From contig OZ242021.1 of NCBI GenBank assembly GCA_965204925.1, forward strand, positions 2,232,001-2,296,000: a stretch of DNA of 64,000 bases. The letters are read 5' to 3'. How positions within the stretch are numbered: position 1 is the first letter of the stretch; each line of letters opens with the position of its first letter. Under the pieces are notes generated by a model. That model made no database searches. It worked only from the letters and a program-made list of their open reading frames with translations, and had not been told where the DNA came from. Of the stretch, positions 45,103 to 54,460 are shown in pieces. Position numbers and translations under genes: made by a program. The stretch comes from G963663315 sp965204925. Lineage in GTDB: Bacteria > Pseudomonadota > Gammaproteobacteria > Arenicellales > Poriferihabitantaceae.

Positions 45103-46641
45103 GTGCGCACCGGCAAGAGGCGCGAAGGGGGGCGTCGTGCCCGCAGAACGAAAAGACAGGCGCAAACCGCATCACGGGCAGTTTGGCCCGGTATGCAGGG
45201 AGGCAGCTATAAACCGCTTGGCGAACAGGATATGGAGCGGGTGCATCAGGCGGCTCTTGAGATTCTGGCAACGATAGGTATCAAGGATGCGACGCGGGAC
45301 TTGCTGGATGCGGTTTTGCCCGGGGGCGCCCGGCTCAATGAACACAACCGGCTGTGCTTCCCGAAAGCCCTGATGGAAGACATTATCGCGGGGGCTGCCC
45401 GTCACTTCGTAGTGCACGCAAGAGGCTCAAGAAAAGGGGCGGGTGATATTGAATGCAGCGGTTCGAAAGTCTATTTCGCGACCTCGGGGTCCGCCGTTAC
45501 TACATTTGAGGCGGAAACGAGGAGCTACCGCCCGTCGACCCTGCGGGATGTCTATGATTTCACGCGGCTGACCGACAGGCTCGACAACATCCACATGGTT
45601 GGCGATACTGTCGTTCCGACCGATGTCACGGACGATTTCGAGCATGACATCAATATCCCGTATGCGATGATGCTGGCCACCGAGAAGCCTCTCTGCTTTG
45701 CTTTTCGCAGTTCCGGCAGCGTTCGCCCGGCGGTTGAAATGTTCGATATGGTTCTGGGTGGAGAAGGCCGCTTCCGCAAGGAGCCATTTGCCATTTTCGG
45801 GGGGTGTCCGATCGTTTCACCGCTCAGGTTCGGAGTGGAAAACCTGCAAGTGATGATGGAAGCCAGCCGGCTCGGCCTGACCAGTGACCTTGCGGTAGCG
45901 CCCCAGAGCGGGGCCACGGCTCCGGCGCCGCTGGCGGGTATCCTGGCGCAGGTGATTGCAGAAACGCTGGCTTGTCTTGCCGTCGTCAATCTGATTAACC
46001 CCGGTTGTCCGATGGCCTTCGCTGCGTGGCCTTTTATTACCGACTTGCGTACCGGTTCATTTTCCGGAGGCAGCGCCGAGGAGGCGTTGCTGTCAGCTGC
46101 CGCTGTGCAAATGGGGCGTTTTTATGATCTTCCCAATTCTGTCGCAGCCGGTATGACGGACTCGAAAATTCCTGACGTGCAGCACGGATTTGAAAAAGGG
46201 GTTTCACTGGCGTTGTCTGCCATGGCGGGCGCCAACCGGGTCTGTGAAGCGGCGGGTATGATGGGCAGCCTGATGGGTTGCAGCTTCGAGTCCCTGGTTA
46301 TCGATAATGAGATTCTGGGGCTGGTTTTGCGCGCGGCGCGCGGTATTGAAGTTAACGATGAAACATTGTCGATAGAGGTTATCCGCGAATCGGTTATCCA
46401 CCCCGGCCATTTCCTGGGGCATAGCCAGACCCTGAGCTATATAGAAACAGAGTACCTGTACCCGGAGTTATCGGACCGAACTCCCGCTGATGCCTGGGAG
46501 CAGGCGGGTTCCAATGATCTTTATACGCGCAGCCGGCAAGTTGCGCGGGAGATTCTTGACTACCATTGGCCCTGTTATATAGACAGCGCTTGCGACCGCC
46601 GCATCCGCGATCAATTCCCGATTCTGTTGCAGAAACAATAG
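45103..46641 (+). CDS. MttB-family (non-pyrrolysine) methyltransferase
   Basis: The 512-residue protein belongs to the trimethylamine methyltransferase MttB superfamily: a basic Arg-rich start, LSxxDMERVHQAALEILATIGI-like opening, and a TIM-barrel core containing PQSGATAPAPLAG and DSKIPDVQHGFEKG. No in-frame UAG interrupts the gene, so it is a non-pyrrolysine member; the best known, MtgB, demethylates glycine betaine onto a corrinoid protein. No corrinoid protein or MtgA-type partner is in the window. The GTG at 45103 keeps the family's basic N-terminus. The gene directly follows the transporter set and probably shares its regulation. Confidence 0.85.
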   Translation: MRTGKRREGGRRARRTKRQAQTASRAVWPGMQGGSYKPLGEQDMERVHQAALEILATIGIKDATRDLLDAVLPGGARLNEHNRLCFPKALMEDIIAGAARHFVVHARGSRKGAGDIECSGSKVYFATSGSAVTTFEAETRSYRPSTLRDVYDFTRLTDRLDNIHMVGDTVVPTDVTDDFEHDINIPYAMMLATEKPLCFAFRSSGSVRPAVEMFDMVLGGEGRFRKEPFAIFGGCPIVSPLRFGVENLQVMMEASRLGLTSDLAVAPQSGATAPAPLAGILAQVIAETLACLAVVNLINPGCPMAFAAWPFITDLRTGSFSGGSAEEALLSAAAVQMGRFYDLPNSVAAGMTDSKIPDVQHGFEKGVSLALSAMAGANRVCEAAGMMGSLMGCSFESLVIDNEILGLVLRAARGIEVNDETLSIEVIRESVIHPGHFLGHSQTLSYIETEYLYPELSDRTPADAWEQAGSNDLYTRSRQVAREILDYHWPCYIDSACDRRIRDQFPILLQKQ

Positions 46642-46692
46642 CCGGGTACTGGCTGTTATCGCTATCCCGTGCTGTAACAACGGAGTGGCCGT

Positions 46693-47679
46693 TCAGTCAC
46701 CGGGGATCGCGTAAGGCATCCTCATCTGTTCGAGCGCCCCTCCGGCAGCCGAACCAACGGCCAATGCGCCGTGTCCGACAGCGGTTGCGGGCGCCATGGC
46801 GGAGACCAGCCAGGTCCGGTTATCAAGCGCAACCGAGTCGACGATCGCTCCGGCTTTCGAACCGGGTTTGCCACTGGCGTAGATTGCATCGCCCGGGGCA
46901 ACGGGATCGGAGGAATCGATTCTGGCGACAATCAGTCTTTTTTTTGATTTGCCAAGATATTTCAGTCTTGCCACAATCTCCTGTCCCGGATAGCAGCCTT
47001 TTCTGAAGCTGACCCCGTCCACCAGTTCGAGGTTGATATGCTGCGGGATGAATGTCTCGGTTGTGGCCGCGTAGACCTGGGGGATGGCGGCAAGAATGTC
47101 GAGCGCCCGCCAGTAATCGCCTGGCAAGAGCGCGGAACCGGCGTTGCCCGCGATCTTGCCAATGCGCTCGCGGTTGCCGATCAGGAGGTATCGTGAACGG
47201 GTTTCATCGACACAATAGACGCGGCAACCGCATTCGGCGAAACCCTGTATAGCCGCATTGTCCGCGCCGGCCACTGCCAGACAGCGATATCCGGATTCGG
47301 TTTCAATCGTCACTTTGGCGCGCATCACAAATATTTTCAGGCGCTTTGTGATCGAGGCTTCCAGATCACCGGGGAGCAATGCCCGGAAACCATTTTTGCT
47401 GCGCATGACTCTAAGGATGGCGAGCGCCCGCCCCTTGGGGTTGCACCAGGCGTGCAGCTGGGCCCGCGCCAACCCCAGTTGCGAAATATCGTTGCTCAAC
47501 TGTCCTTGTAAAAAGGATTCGGCATCCTCCCCCTGTATGTGAAGCAGGGCCAGCGGTTGCATGTCAATGTACCGCAGGGCAGTGTTGCGGATGTCCTGCA
47601 AGGCATCCAGTTGTGCTTTTGCTATCGGGTTCGTTTTCCCGGACAGGGAAGGTTCGGCGGGCGGGATTTCGGTTGTCAT
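46693..47679 (-). CDS. ygfZ: Folate-binding Fe-S cluster repair protein YgfZ
   Basis: The 328-residue protein shows the YgfZ hallmark KGCYPGQEIVAR (near residue 233) and the GcvT-like fold start LLHIQGEDAESFLQGQLSNDI. YgfZ uses tetrahydrofolate and its conserved cysteine to maintain Fe-S enzymes, succinate dehydrogenase among them. ATG 47679 was chosen over an adjacent TTG. The gene is divergent from sdhCDAB-sdhE. In E. coli ygfZ neighbours sdhE, so this layout unites two maturation factors with their client enzyme. Confidence 0.92.
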   Translation of the reverse strand: MTTEIPPAEPSLSGKTNPIAKAQLDALQDIRNTALRYIDMQPLALLHIQGEDAESFLQGQLSNDISQLGLARAQLHAWCNPKGRALAILRVMRSKNGFRALLPGDLEASITKRLKIFVMRAKVTIETESGYRCLAVAGADNAAIQGFAECGCRVYCVDETRSRYLLIGNRERIGKIAGNAGSALLPGDYWRALDILAAIPQVYAATTETFIPQHINLELVDGVSFRKGCYPGQEIVARLKYLGKSKKRLIVARIDSSDPVAPGDAIYASGKPGSKAGAIVDSVALDNRTWLVSAMAPATAVGHGALAVGSAAGGALEQMRMPYAIPGD

Positions 47680-47776
47680 CAAGTTACAGGAACGCTTGCG
47701 ATGGTTTCGGGAATTTTGTGGTGGCAGGCAATAAGATCAGGAATAATATGGCGCGTTTATCAGTTAAAATCAAGTC

Positions 47777-48160
47777 ATGAACGTAACAGCTAACGGGCGT
47801 CGGCGCCCGCTTTCTCCACATTTGCAGATTTACCGGCCTCAGCTCACGTCGGTTTTGTCCATTCTTCACCGGGCGACCGGGGTCGTCATTGCCATCGGCG
47901 CTGTGGCGATCGCATTGTGGTTACTGGGGGCAGCCCTCGGACGAGAGGTTTATGAGTGTTTTCGACAGGGATTGGGTTCCCCGGCGGGAAAAGGATTGCT
48001 GGTGGTCTGGACGGCCTGTACCAGTTATCATTTGTGTAACGGTATTCGCCATTTGTTCTGGGATTTCGGTTATGGTTTCGAGCTTTCCGGAGTATATCTT
48101 TCCGGGAAGATTATGGTAGCGGCAGCGATTCTGTTGACCGCAGGGGTCTGGTTGGTATGA
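47777..48160 (+). CDS. sdhC: Succinate dehydrogenase cytochrome b556 subunit
   Basis: The 127-residue membrane protein has three hydrophobic segments and the SdhC signatures RPLSPHLQIYRP (residues 9-20), SILHRATGV (near 29) and YHLCNGIRHLFWDFG (near 79), which supplies the haem-ligand histidine. It anchors complex II in the inner membrane and helps form the quinone site. sdhD overlaps its stop by four bases. Confidence 0.95.
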   Translation: MNVTANGRRRPLSPHLQIYRPQLTSVLSILHRATGVVIAIGAVAIALWLLGAALGREVYECFRQGLGSPAGKGLLVVWTACTSYHLCNGIRHLFWDFGYGFELSGVYLSGKIMVAAAILLTAGVWLV

Positions 48161-48489
48161 CTTCCCGCGGTTCCCTGCACTGGAAGTGGCAGCGAATAAC
48201 GGCAATGCTGCTCGTTCCGCTTACGATCTGGTTCATGTTTTCGATCGTCCACTATACGGATAGTGAGTTTGACGTATTGGCTGCCTGGATTGCACGTCCG
48301 TGGGTGGCTGTGTCGCTGGTCCTGTATCTCGCCGCGATGTTCTGGCATGCCTGGCTCGGAGTGCAGGTAGTGATCGAAGACTATATTCACAGTCCGCGGC
48401 TGAATAGTGTCAGCCTCCTGTTGAGTAAGGGAGTCCTGTTGTTGTCTGCGCTGGTATCCTGTTTTGCGGTGCTGGGGATAGCCCTGTGA
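48157..48489 (+). CDS. sdhD: Succinate dehydrogenase hydrophobic anchor subunit
   Basis: The 110-residue protein has three membrane helices, with WKWQRITAMLLVPLTIWF at the start and FWHAWLGVQVVIEDYIH in the middle, containing the histidine that ligates haem and the Asp-Tyr pair of the quinone site. It partners SdhC in complex II. It overlaps both neighbours by four bases, ensuring coupled translation across sdhC-sdhD-sdhA. Confidence 0.94.
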   Translation: MTSRGSLHWKWQRITAMLLVPLTIWFMFSIVHYTDSEFDVLAAWIARPWVAVSLVLYLAAMFWHAWLGVQVVIEDYIHSPRLNSVSLLLSKGVLLLSALVSCFAVLGIAL

Positions 48490-50282
48490 GCGCAACAGCT
48501 ACCTATAAAATTGTCGACCATCAGTATGATGTGGTGGTGGTAGGCGCTGGCGGGGCCGGGCTGCGCGCCACGTTCGGTATGGCGCTGGAAGGGTTGAGCA
48601 CGGCGTGCATCACCAAGCTTTTCCCGACCCGCAGCCACACTGTTGCCGCCCAGGGCGGGATGAGCGCCGCGCTTGGCAACATGGGGGAAGATGACTGGCG
48701 CTGGCACATGTATGATACGGTCAAGGGATCCGACTGGCTGGGTGACCAGGACGCGATCGAGTACATGTGCAAGGAGGCCCCCAATGCGGTGATTGAACTG
48801 GAGCGTTACGGCGTCCCCTTTTCGCGCACTCCCGAAAACCGCATTTATCAGCGTGCTTTCGGTGGCATGACGACACATTATGGTGAAGGACAGGCCCAGC
48901 GCACCTGCGCGGCGGCAGACCGCACCGGTCACGCGATCCTGCATACACTCTACCAGCAGTCGCTCAAACACCGCGCCGAATTTTTCATCGAGTATTTTGC
49001 CCTTGATCTGATCATGCAGGACGACCAGTGCCAGGGCGTTATGGCATGGAACCTGGAACGGGGAGAACTGCACCGGTTCGCGGCAAAGCTCGTTGTGCTG
49101 GCTACCGGCGGATATGGGCGGGTGTATTTTTCCGCAACGTCGGCGCATAGCTGCACCGGCGATGGCGGAGGGATGGCGCTGCGCGCCGGACTGCCGCTTC
49201 AGGATATGGAATTCGTGCAGTTTCATCCTACCGGAATTTATGGCTCAGGCTGTCTGATTACCGAGGGCGCCCGCGGTGAAGGAGGATATCTGACCAATTC
49301 CAAAGGGGAGCGGTTCATGGAGCGCTATGCTCCGAACGCAAAGGATCTGGCATCGCGCGATGTGGTCAGCCGCTCCATGACGCTGGAGATCCGTAACGGA
49401 CTGGGTGTAGGTGAGGAAAAAGACCATATCCATCTGCATCTGGAGCATCTTGGGCCGGAAGTGCTGGCTGAACGGTTGCCCGGTATTTCCGAGTCTGCCC
49501 GCATATTCGGCGGGGTTGACGTGACCCGCGAACCGATTCCCGTATTGCCTACCGTGCACTATAATATGGGCGGCATACAAACCAATATCCATGGACAGGT
49601 GGTCACTCTGAAAGACGGTGATCCCGAATATATTGTGCCCGGCCTGATGGCGATTGGAGAGGCTGCCTGTGTGTCGGTGCATGGCGCTAACCGGCTCGGT
49701 TCCAACTCGCTTCTCGATATTGTGGTTTTCGGGCGGGCTTCCGCTCAGCGTGCCGGAGACATTATCGACGCGGGCGGCGCGGGGCCGAGTCTGGCGAAAA
49801 ATAGCGGGGAAGAGATTGTTGAACGGTTCGACAGGCTGCGTTATGCCAATGGAGGTTCCACGACCGCCGATATTCGACTGGAAATGCAGAAAGTCATGCA
49901 GAATTATTGTGCGGTATTCCGTACGGAGGAGGTCATGCAGGAGGGGATCGAGAAGATGGCGCAGGTTTGCCAGCGGTTTTCCGATGTCAGGGTCACGGAC
50001 CGCTCCATGATCTGGAACACGGACCTCGTCGAAACCCTGGAACTCGACAACTTGCTTCGCCAGGCCAGGGTCTCCATACATTCTGCAATCAATCGCAAGG
50101 AGAGCCGCGGCGCTCATGCCAGGGAAGACTATCCACAGCGGGACGACGGGAACTGGATGAAACATACGCTGGTCTGGCAAACCACGATCGACAGCATCCC
50201 GGTCATTGATTATCGACCCGTACATGATTATACGCTGACTGATGAGGTTGAATACATCAGACCCAGGGAGAGAGTGTACTGA
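48486..50282 (+). CDS. sdhA: Succinate dehydrogenase flavoprotein subunit
   Basis: The 598-residue protein starts at GTG 48486. The FAD Rossmann motif VVVGAGGAGLRA is at residues 18-29, and the covalent-FAD histidine is in SHTVAAQGGMSAALG (near residue 50). The substrate-site segment FVQFHPTGIYGSG is near 245 and the catalytic-region HGANRLGSNSLLD near 396. It oxidises succinate to fumarate on the cytosolic face of complex II. It shares its stop codon base with the sdhB start. Confidence 0.97.
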   Translation: MSATATYKIVDHQYDVVVVGAGGAGLRATFGMALEGLSTACITKLFPTRSHTVAAQGGMSAALGNMGEDDWRWHMYDTVKGSDWLGDQDAIEYMCKEAPNAVIELERYGVPFSRTPENRIYQRAFGGMTTHYGEGQAQRTCAAADRTGHAILHTLYQQSLKHRAEFFIEYFALDLIMQDDQCQGVMAWNLERGELHRFAAKLVVLATGGYGRVYFSATSAHSCTGDGGGMALRAGLPLQDMEFVQFHPTGIYGSGCLITEGARGEGGYLTNSKGERFMERYAPNAKDLASRDVVSRSMTLEIRNGLGVGEEKDHIHLHLEHLGPEVLAERLPGISESARIFGGVDVTREPIPVLPTVHYNMGGIQTNIHGQVVTLKDGDPEYIVPGLMAIGEAACVSVHGANRLGSNSLLDIVVFGRASAQRAGDIIDAGGAGPSLAKNSGEEIVERFDRLRYANGGSTTADIRLEMQKVMQNYCAVFRTEEVMQEGIEKMAQVCQRFSDVRVTDRSMIWNTDLVETLELDNLLRQARVSIHSAINRKESRGAHAREDYPQRDDGNWMKHTLVWQTTIDSIPVIDYRPVHDYTLTDEVEYIRPRERVY

Positions 50283-51055
50283 TGGCCGAGTTCAGGCTGC
50301 CTGCCCATTCCCGTATAGGAAAAGGAAAGCGGTTCACTGATACGAGTGATCGTGAGTTGCGCCGGGTGCATGTCTATCGCTGGGACCCGGATAGCGGGGA
50401 GAACCCCAGGATCGATACCTATGAAGTGGATGTCAAGGCCTGTGGGCCGATGGCGTTGGATATCCTGATCCGGATCAAGAACCATATAGACAGCACCCTG
50501 ACTTTCCGGCGCTCCTGCCGCGAGGGGATATGCGGCTCCTGTTCAATGAACATCAATGGAGTCAATACGCTCGCCTGCATTTGTTCAGCCGCCGAAATCA
50601 ACGGGGATATCAGGATATACCCGTTGCCTCACATGTCCGTGATCAAGGACCTTGTTTGCGACCTCAGTAATTTTTACAGTCAGTATGCGTCGATCAAACC
50701 CTGGCTGCAGGCCGGAGACGAGACGTCCGGCCACGAACGTCTGCAGTCGGAACAGGAACGCATGAAACTCGATGGTTTGTATGAATGTATCCTGTGCGCC
50801 TGTTGTTCGACAGCTTGTCCGAGCTACTGGTGGAACAGTGACCGCTATCTCGGACCGGCAGCCCTGTTGCAGGCTTACCGGTGGATTGCAGACAGCCGCG
50901 ATCAGGCTACCGACGAAAGACTTGACGAGTTGGATGATACGTTCCGGTTGTACCGTTGCCATACGATCATGAATTGCACCAATACCTGCCCCAAAGGCCT
51001 CAATCCCGCCAAAGCGATCGGAGAAATCAAGTCGGCGATCCTGCGCCGGAAATAA
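50282..51055 (+). CDS. sdhB: Succinate dehydrogenase iron-sulfur subunit
   Basis: The 257-residue protein carries three cluster-binding regions: CREGICGSCSMNINGVNTLAC (2Fe-2S, near residue 80), CILCACCSTACPSYWW (near 170) and CHTIMNCTNTCPKGLNP (near 227). It passes electrons from FAD to ubiquinone. An N-terminal extension of about 20 residues precedes the usual start, but no better start codon is evident. sdhE follows after 53 bases. Confidence 0.96.
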   Translation: MAEFRLPAHSRIGKGKRFTDTSDRELRRVHVYRWDPDSGENPRIDTYEVDVKACGPMALDILIRIKNHIDSTLTFRRSCREGICGSCSMNINGVNTLACICSAAEINGDIRIYPLPHMSVIKDLVCDLSNFYSQYASIKPWLQAGDETSGHERLQSEQERMKLDGLYECILCACCSTACPSYWWNSDRYLGPAALLQAYRWIADSRDQATDERLDELDDTFRLYRCHTIMNCTNTCPKGLNPAKAIGEIKSAILRRK

Positions 51056-51108
51056 TCGGTGACGACAAAGCGGTACGGCATGAACAGCGAAATTTCGGCG
51101 AAGTCCCT

Positions 51109-51414
51109 ATGCAACACGGGTACGATGAACTGAAACGGATTTTGTGGAAATGCCGGCGGGGGACCCGGGAACTCGATCTGACCCTGGAAAAGTTTGTCAG
51201 ATTCCATTATCAGGGATTGCCCGAACAAGCCAGGATGGAGTTTCGGTCGTTGCTGGAATACGACGATTCACTGTTGATCGACTGGCTTTGTTATGGAAGA
51301 GAACCGGATATCGCGCAGGTCAGGGGAATTGTTTTCCGCATATGGTCCGCCAGCTCCGCCTTGCGTCCGGCAAAGGCGGAATTTCCACGGACGCATGAAC
51401 AGATGGAAAAATAA
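51109..51414 (+). CDS. sdhE: FAD assembly factor SdhE
   Basis: The 101-residue acidic protein contains the SdhE/YgfY motif RRGTRELDLTLEKF (residues 14-27) and LLEYDDSLLIDWL. SdhE promotes covalent attachment of FAD to SdhA. The ATG at 51109 fits the family start; an upstream frame back to 50956 overlaps sdhB and is not SdhE-like. The last 49 codons lie antisense to the 3' end of the RND pump gene, a long convergent overlap. Confidence 0.92.
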   Translation: MQHGYDELKRILWKCRRGTRELDLTLEKFVRFHYQGLPEQARMEFRSLLEYDDSLLIDWLCYGREPDIAQVRGIVFRIWSASSALRPAKAEFPRTHEQMEK

Positions 51415-54400
51415 CGGGATATAAAATAATGTAAGGGGGGTGGAGAGGGTCAGCCCCCAGACCATGGAGGCGGCTACCGGACCCCACAGGAGTGATTTTC
51501 CGCCAAGTCCGGTGGCGAGCGAAAACAGGCCGGCGATCGTGGTCAGGGAGGTAATCAAAATCGGGATAACCCGGCGGCGGGAGGCGTAGATAATCGCATT
51601 GGTGACGCTCATGCCCGAATGCAGTCTGGCGTTGGCGGTCGATATCAGGACGATCGCCGCATTTACTGCAATGCCTGCCAGGGCTACGATGCCGTAGAGG
51701 CTGAACAGGCTCAATGGATATTGATTGACCAGCAAGCCGAGTACGACTCCGGTTGCGGCCATGGGGATGGTCAGGATGATAAGAAACGGTTGAAAATAGC
51801 TGCGGAACTGGGCGCCCAGTATCAGGTAGATCAATCCCAGACCCATGAGGAAAGATAATCCGATGGCGTTGAGGCTCTCTTGGATATCATCAATGATTCC
51901 ACTGAAATCAAGGTCTATATTGGGATAACGATGGCGAATAGACTCCCAGAACTCCCGTATTCTTTGATTGGCTTTGAGCTCATCTGTCATTTCTTTGTAA
52001 ATATCCGCCTCGATCGTGATATTGCGGCGATAGTTGAAGTGGCGAATGGTGTCCGGGCTATTGGTATAGACGGTATCAACCAGTTGACTGAGAGCGACTA
52101 GTTTTCCGTCCTTTGCCGGCAGCCGGTATTGAAGGATTTCCCCGATCTGACTCAAGTCGTTTTCCGCTATCAGGCGGATGTTGATTTTTTCGCCCAGATA
52201 GCGCAAGCTGGTGACGATTTCACCGTCAACGAGGAGCCGGAGTGTTTTGCCAATAGTGTTCGGAGCAATGCCGGTGCGTTGCACTGCGGCGCTGTTGATT
52301 TGCAGGTTGAGAGTCTTTTGACCGGGAAGGTTCGTGTCCGAGATGTCACGAAAGATCGGCTCTCTCTCCATGAATTGCCTGATTTCTGCGGAGGCGTCGA
52401 TCAGTTTGTCGAGGTCGTTGCCGCGTACCTTGACACTGATTGCCCTGGTAACGGGAGGCCCTCCGGACAGACGCAGGAAAGAAAGCGTCTCTATGCCGGG
52501 AACCTCGGCCAGTTTCCCTTGCAGGGAGTCGATCAACTCATCCATGGAGCGGTTGGCTTCGTCTTTCGGTTTCAGGGAGACCAGGATTTGCCCGTATTGT
52601 TTGCTGAACATGATTTCGGTGTCGGTCAGCAGTTGTCCGGCATAGCTTACTACCGAACGGATTTCCCCGGGCTTGATTTCCCCTTTCACGATCTGCTCGA
52701 CCTGTAAAACCTTGTCCATGGTTGTGTGCAGTTCCGTTCCTGCCGGCATTTCGATACTGATGTAGAACAACCGGATCGGGTCGCTGACAAAGAAGTCAAC
52801 CTTGATTTTTTCGTAATAGACCGCGCCCAGAGCGGCGCAAAACAGGGTGAACAGGGCAAGGAGGGCGATGATCGGGTGTCTGAGGACCCGGATCAAGGTT
52901 CGGACATAAACATGTCTCAGAGAATATTGCATCTTCTCCCTGACCTGATGGAGCCTGGAATACCGCCTGAAATTTACTTTCGCCGCTATGATGTGCGCGG
53001 GCAGAAGCCAGTAGGCTTCGATCAGGCTGATAATGAGAGCGGTGATCACGACTACAGGGATGACACGCAGGAATTGACCCAGTATTCCGGGCAGTAACGC
53101 GAGCGGCAAAAAAGCTGCAATCGTAGTCAGGACGGAAGTGGTCACAGGCCGGATTACTTCCTGCAGGCCCTCAATGGCGGCCTGTAATGTAGCGGCGCCG
53201 CGTTGCAGGCGGTAGTAGATCGCTTCGACTACGACCACGGCATCATCGACCAGCATACCGAGACTGATCACGATACCGAGCAGCACGGTGACATTCAGCG
53301 TTTGCCCGATACTGTTCAGGACCCAGAATACGCCTGCCAGTATGAACGGGATCGCGATACCGGTGAGCAGAGCTATCGGAGCGCCCAGAAAAATCCAGGT
53401 CACGGCCAGCACCATGATCAAGCCCAGTGTCGCATTGGCCTGCATGGTACTGATCGCATCGCGGGTGATCTGTGTCTGGTCGTCGACCAGAGTTACGGTG
53501 ACACCGGTGTTTTTGAACAGTACCCGGTTGTCGTCAATGTACGTTGAAATCCGATCGACCAGTTGCAGTATGTTTTGTTTTTCCCGTTTGTTGATCGTGA
53601 ACAACACGGAGGGTTGCCCGTTGAATCTGACCAGCTGTGTGGCGGGTTCCCTGGCTTGTATGACATCGGCGACTTCTTTCAGCAGAACTTCTCCCTGCAA
53701 TGTGATGATCGGTAAATTATTCAGGTAATCAAGGTCGTAACGGCTGCCGGAAATGCGGATTGCCCAATTGCTTTGCGCTACATCCAGCGTGCCTGCGGAG
53801 ATATTCCTGAAGTAAAGCCGGATCGTGTCTGCAATGTCAGCGGGTCCGAGAGCGAACTGTTCGAGCAACTCCGGTTTGAATACGATGTGTATCTCAGGGT
53901 CGGACAATCCGTTTTGAAATACATTGCTGACCCCTTTCAGCTGTTCCAGGTCCTGCCTGATCAGGGCTGATTGGCGTCTCAGGTTCTCGTCATCGGCAAC
54001 TGAACTGACGACAACGGTGGCCGTGGGCAGGGCGTTGTCGGACGTAATTTCAAATATGAACGGGTCGAATGCGGTTTCAGGCAACTCGCCCCTGATGCCC
54101 TCGATTTCCCGTCTCAGGTCGGAGACTCTTTTTTCAAACGTTCTCCCGGAAATCTCGTGAAAGCGGATCAGCAAGCTGGAAACGCCTTCCCGGCTGGCGC
54201 TGGAGACGAACTCGATGTCGGAAACCTTGCGTACCGCATCTTCAATGACATTGGTTATTTGCTTCTCGACATCCGGGGTTGAGGCGCCCGGCCAAATCGT
54301 GTTTATATTGATCCAGTTGAAATTTATCGATGGATCCTGCGCTCTGGGGATGATCAGATATGAAGCGGTTCCCAGGACCAGAACGAGGGCAAACATCAGG

Positions 54401-54438
54401 TTTGCCAGAACATGATTTTGCAAAATACGCTGGAACAT
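51268..54438 (-). CDS. RND efflux transporter, inner-membrane pump
   Basis: The 1056-residue protein has the AcrB/MFP-coupled RND layout: a first membrane helix, the porter domain with WPGASTPDVEKQITN, a membrane block with GMLVDDAVVVVEAIYYR (near residue 410) holding the Asp pair of the proton relay, then a second half of similar order. It would pump out hydrophobic compounds using proton motive force. The ATG at 54438 was chosen over a TTG at 54456. The final 35-50 residues after FHLFMRPWKF look atypical and overlap sdhE. The adaptor gene is directly upstream; no outer-membrane TolC-like gene is present. Confidence 0.92.
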   Translation of the reverse strand: MFQRILQNHVLANLMFALVLVLGTASYLIIPRAQDPSINFNWININTIWPGASTPDVEKQITNVIEDAVRKVSDIEFVSSASREGVSSLLIRFHEISGRTFEKRVSDLRREIEGIRGELPETAFDPFIFEITSDNALPTATVVVSSVADDENLRRQSALIRQDLEQLKGVSNVFQNGLSDPEIHIVFKPELLEQFALGPADIADTIRLYFRNISAGTLDVAQSNWAIRISGSRYDLDYLNNLPIITLQGEVLLKEVADVIQAREPATQLVRFNGQPSVLFTINKREKQNILQLVDRISTYIDDNRVLFKNTGVTVTLVDDQTQITRDAISTMQANATLGLIMVLAVTWIFLGAPIALLTGIAIPFILAGVFWVLNSIGQTLNVTVLLGIVISLGMLVDDAVVVVEAIYYRLQRGAATLQAAIEGLQEVIRPVTTSVLTTIAAFLPLALLPGILGQFLRVIPVVVITALIISLIEAYWLLPAHIIAAKVNFRRYSRLHQVREKMQYSLRHVYVRTLIRVLRHPIIALLALFTLFCAALGAVYYEKIKVDFFVSDPIRLFYISIEMPAGTELHTTMDKVLQVEQIVKGEIKPGEIRSVVSYAGQLLTDTEIMFSKQYGQILVSLKPKDEANRSMDELIDSLQGKLAEVPGIETLSFLRLSGGPPVTRAISVKVRGNDLDKLIDASAEIRQFMEREPIFRDISDTNLPGQKTLNLQINSAAVQRTGIAPNTIGKTLRLLVDGEIVTSLRYLGEKINIRLIAENDLSQIGEILQYRLPAKDGKLVALSQLVDTVYTNSPDTIRHFNYRRNITIEADIYKEMTDELKANQRIREFWESIRHRYPNIDLDFSGIIDDIQESLNAIGLSFLMGLGLIYLILGAQFRSYFQPFLIILTIPMAATGVVLGLLVNQYPLSLFSLYGIVALAGIAVNAAIVLISTANARLHSGMSVTNAIIYASRRRVIPILITSLTTIAGLFSLATGLGGKSLLWGPVAASMVWGLTLSTPLTLFYIPLFFHLFMRPWKFRLCRTQGGAGGPYAENNSPDLRDIRFSSITKPVDQQ

Positions 54439-54460
54439 GACCCGTAAGAGGTACAATAAG

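Noticed and set aside
45103..46641. Pyrrolysine-containing MttB
   Set aside because: No in-frame UAG occurs in the gene and no pyl genes are present, so it is a non-pyrrolysine homologue.
49245..50225. 326-codon leftward frame opposite sdhA
   Set aside because: It is a shadow of a highly conserved gene; composition and lack of motifs argue against coding.
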